Assembly (NCBI GenBank): GCA_019421385.1
Contig: JAHZFK010000028.1
Coordinates: forward strand, 1 to 33,630
Reading direction: 5' to 3'
Source of the DNA: Clostridiales bacterium
GTDB taxonomy: Bacteria; Bacillota; Clostridia; Oscillospirales; Butyricicoccaceae
DNA length: 33,630 nucleotides
Part shown: one piece after another, positions 31,337 through 33,630 of the stretch
How the letters are laid out: every line of letters starts with the position of its first letter
Numbering within the stretch: the first letter of the stretch is position 1
Notes under the pieces: model-generated
What the model was told of the DNA's origin: nothing
The model's database searches: none
Seen by the model: only the letters and a program-made list of their open reading frames with translations
Made by a program: the position numbers and the translations under genes

Positions 31337-33466
31337 ATGAGTGCAAAGAAAGAGAAGCAGTTTCGGTTGGGTGTCAGCGGCAAGATGATTTTGAATTTTG
31401 CGGTGCCTACGGCATTGATTCTGATCATTTTGGCAGCGGTCGTAACGGTAACGGTGGTAAACACCGTGTGGGGATTCAAGAATACGAACATAGCCGATCA
31501 AATGCAATCAGTTTCCACAGAGGTAACCCAATATTTTACCTCCTTCTTTACCAATGAACAGTTCGTCATGAACGAAACCTCGGTTCAGCAGTTATTTGCG
31601 GAAATGGAACGTTCCCCGGCGAACTACCGGTTCGAAACCTCTCCGACCTATCAGCAGGCAATGCAAGCATTGCAGAACGCAGACAGCACCTGCGGCGATG
31701 CAGTGCTGGGCGTTTGGCTTGCAGGCATCAAAAACAGTGAAGTAATCCAGTCGGATGGTTTTGTCTCCGATGCGTCATTCGATGTAACCACCCGTGTCTG
31801 GTATGATAGTTTGCAGAAAAGCGGCGGCAGCAGCACCCTTACCCCGGTTTATGAGGATGCCGCAACCGGAGAGATGGTCGTTACCGTGACGTCGCCGTAC
31901 ACCAATGCTGCCGGCGAGATGGTCGGTGTGGTCGGCATGGATCTGTCACTGGACAACCTGACCAGCTTTTTCAGTGAGATCGAAATCGGTGAAACCGGCT
32001 ATATCACGGTCTATGACTCGGAAAAAAATATTGTCTACCATCCAGACAGCTCGTTGCTGATGCGCAATCTGAGTGAAGTAGACTATTCGGAAAACATGGC
32101 TTCCCTGCTCGAGAATAACCAGAACAGCGACGTAGTCGAGTATCAGCGCAGTGGTACAAACTATTATGGCGGTACGCGCTATATCGACACCTATGGCTGG
32201 TCTGTGCTGGCATGTATGCCGGGCAGCGAGTATATGCAGGAAACGACCATCGTGTTCATCATGCTGGTTGTTGGATTCCTGCTGTGCATTTTGATTACTT
32301 CACTGATCTGCCTGTTCCGCACGAAGGCACTGCTCAAACCGTTGCAGACCATCGGGCTGGTAGCGGATGAGTTCGCGAAAGGAAATTTGGATTCCGACAT
32401 TCATCGAAATACCAACGACGAAATCGGCGATCTGGAAGAGGTGTTCGCCCACACACAGACCAACCTCAAGGCAATCATTTCGGATATTGCCAGTGTGCTG
32501 CGCGGCATTTCGCATAAAGATCTGACAGTCCAAACGTCAGCACTTTATCAGGGCGGCTTTATGGAGATTCAACATTCACTCAACGGTATCGTCACAGCCA
32601 TGAACAGCACCATGTCTCAGGTGCGCGCAGCCGCATTGCAGGTTGACTCAGGCTCCAACCAAGTGGCAAACGGCGCACAAGCGCTGGTGCAAGGTGCAAC
32701 CGAGCAGGCCAGCTCGGTAGAGGCGCTGTCCGCCACCGTGCAGGAGATTTCCAGCAAAATCAACCAAACCGCAGAGCGCGCGAATCTGGCTCGTCAACAG
32801 ACCGAGGATGCCCGCGACAGTCTGGACAAGAGCGCCAGCAAGATGCAGAACCTGATCGAAGCGATGAACGAAATCAAGGACAAATCCAATCAGATTCAGG
32901 GGATCATCAAAACAATCGACGACATCGCATTCCAAACCAATATTCTCGCGCTGAACGCAGCGGTCGAGGCTGCACGCGCTGGTGCAGCGGGCAAGGGCTT
33001 CGCCGTTGTGGCAGATGAAGTGCGCAATCTGGCAAGCAAGTCTGCTGTAGCATCCAAGAGTACGCAGGACCTGATTCTGGCGTCGATCGAAGCGGTGGAA
33101 AAAGGCAACACGCTGGTTGAAAACACCGCACAGAATCTGGAAGAAACCGCGGCCAACGCCAGCAAGGTGATGGATTCGATCGGTCAGATCTCGCAGGATG
33201 CTTCCAAGGAAGCACAGGCCGTTGCGGACGTAACGCTTGGGCTGGATCAAATTTCCAGTGTTGTGCAGACCAATGCAGCGACCGCTGAGGAGGGTGCTGC
33301 ATCGAGCGAGGAACTGTCCAGTCAAGCTACCATGCTGGAGAACCTGATGGGCGAGTTCAAACTTTCCGATGCGTATGCAGTGTCCGATGCGCTGCAGTTC
33401 GCGGATAGTGCAGCAGACTCGGCTATCGAAATACCACATTCTTCAGCACTGCAAGAGAAGTATTGA
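31337..33466 (+). CDS. Methyl-accepting chemotaxis protein
   Basis: Encodes 709 residues. Helix 1 (about 16-42), a dCache_1 ligand domain (about 45-315; GVWLAGIKNSEVIQSDG, TRVWYDSLQKSG, VVGMDLSLDNL), helix 2 (about 318-340), a HAMP region (FRTKALLKPLQTIGLVADEF, NDEIGDLEEVF), and a long signalling coiled coil. The hairpin tip is intact: DDIAFQTNILALNAAVEAAR, then GKGFAVVADEVRNLASKSA. The N-terminal Lys-rich tail is cytoplasmic. GGAGG lies 15 bases before the ATG, unusually far, so translation may be modest or the start may be special; no nearer start codon exists. Its ligand class (amino acids or other small polar molecules) is only a family expectation. Confidence 0.92.
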   Translation: MSAKKEKQFRLGVSGKMILNFAVPTALILIILAAVVTVTVVNTVWGFKNTNIADQMQSVSTEVTQYFTSFFTNEQFVMNETSVQQLFAEMERSPANYRFETSPTYQQAMQALQNADSTCGDAVLGVWLAGIKNSEVIQSDGFVSDASFDVTTRVWYDSLQKSGGSSTLTPVYEDAATGEMVVTVTSPYTNAAGEMVGVVGMDLSLDNLTSFFSEIEIGETGYITVYDSEKNIVYHPDSSLLMRNLSEVDYSENMASLLENNQNSDVVEYQRSGTNYYGGTRYIDTYGWSVLACMPGSEYMQETTIVFIMLVVGFLLCILITSLICLFRTKALLKPLQTIGLVADEFAKGNLDSDIHRNTNDEIGDLEEVFAHTQTNLKAIISDIASVLRGISHKDLTVQTSALYQGGFMEIQHSLNGIVTAMNSTMSQVRAAALQVDSGSNQVANGAQALVQGATEQASSVEALSATVQEISSKINQTAERANLARQQTEDARDSLDKSASKMQNLIEAMNEIKDKSNQIQGIIKTIDDIAFQTNILALNAAVEAARAGAAGKGFAVVADEVRNLASKSAVASKSTQDLILASIEAVEKGNTLVENTAQNLEETAANASKVMDSIGQISQDASKEAQAVADVTLGLDQISSVVQTNAATAEEGAASSEELSSQATMLENLMGEFKLSDAYAVSDALQFADSAADSAIEIPHSSALQEKY

Positions 33467-33630
33467 TGATAGAAAATCGAGAACCCTTTTCAGTCATTCC
33501 CTATCATTTAGGAGCAGACATTGCCTACGCCAAATCATGAAACATTCTTTTTTCCAACAAAAAGAGCCATCCGTATGAACTGCACCCTATTTGTTAGACA
33601 GTATGGTATACTGAAAAACAAGTGGGGTGC
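33467..33630 (+). promoter_or_regulatory. End of window: possible promoter for the next gene
   Basis: No clear terminator follows the chemoreceptor. An extended -10 (TGGTATACT, 33604-33612) lies near the edge with a poor -35, so a plus-strand gene may start beyond the window. Confidence 0.3.

Noticed and set aside
31101..31340. 79-codon basic ORF in the chemoreceptor leader
   Set aside because: It spans the leader terminator and overlaps the chemoreceptor start; no ribosome site or domain supports it.
1..33630. CRISPR arrays, tRNA or rRNA genes
   Set aside because: No regularly spaced repeats and no cloverleaf or rRNA-like sequence was noticed on either strand.

Overview
The window looks like gut-type Firmicutes DNA, most probably a Clostridia member of the Oscillospirales kind. 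The reasons are AGGAGG-type ribosome sites, sigma-A style promoters, S-layer homology domains, Gram-positive sortase and Cna-B surface proteins, a LicT/BglP system and a Bce-type antibiotic-sensing module. Taxonomy is inferred from gene content only.

Left part (1-7904, all minus strand): cell-surface cargo of the type carried by Tn1549-like integrative conjugative elements. It runs from a CAP-domain secreted protein, through a 1435-residue thioester plus nine-repeat Cna-B/SpaA protein ending exactly at LPQTGF, a membrane companion gene with an internal deletion, a 23-residue hydrophobic mini-protein and a sortase, to a lipoprotein cut by the window edge. Middle part (8240-12767): a visibly AT-richer island. 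It holds a tyrosine recombinase, then two convergent tail-overlapping genes (a TPR-like protein of unknown role and an ATP-grasp ligase). Each of these is preceded by the same 19-bp dyad, GGATAAT-CCCGA-ATTATC(C/T). The two dyads are in inverted orientation and bracket a 2.8-kb block. Right of it lie remnants of a ParA gene (in-frame stop, altered Walker A) and a second broken ORF, so the element is decaying.

Right part (13123-33466), apparently chromosomal: a small membrane protein; an envelope operon (response-regulator fragment, histidine kinase, membrane protein, frameshifted lipoprotein, SLH-LprI protein); a licT-bglP-bglA beta-glucoside operon with promoter, RAT antiterminator and terminator, but a UGA stop inside bglA; a five-gene Bce-like operon (regulator, kinase, ABC ATPase, FtsX-type permease, membrane protein) with a candidate regulator box; a membrane c-di-GMP phosphodiesterase with a degenerate GGDEF; and a divergent chemoreceptor whose long leader carries an intrinsic terminator.

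Several genes are damaged (pilus companion, ParA, lipoprotein, response regulator, bglA). This could mean real decay or, for the single-base cases, assembly error. The most interesting locus is the recombinase plus the dyad-bracketed convergent gene pair at 8240-12085. It could be a co-regulated antagonistic pair or an invertible cassette.
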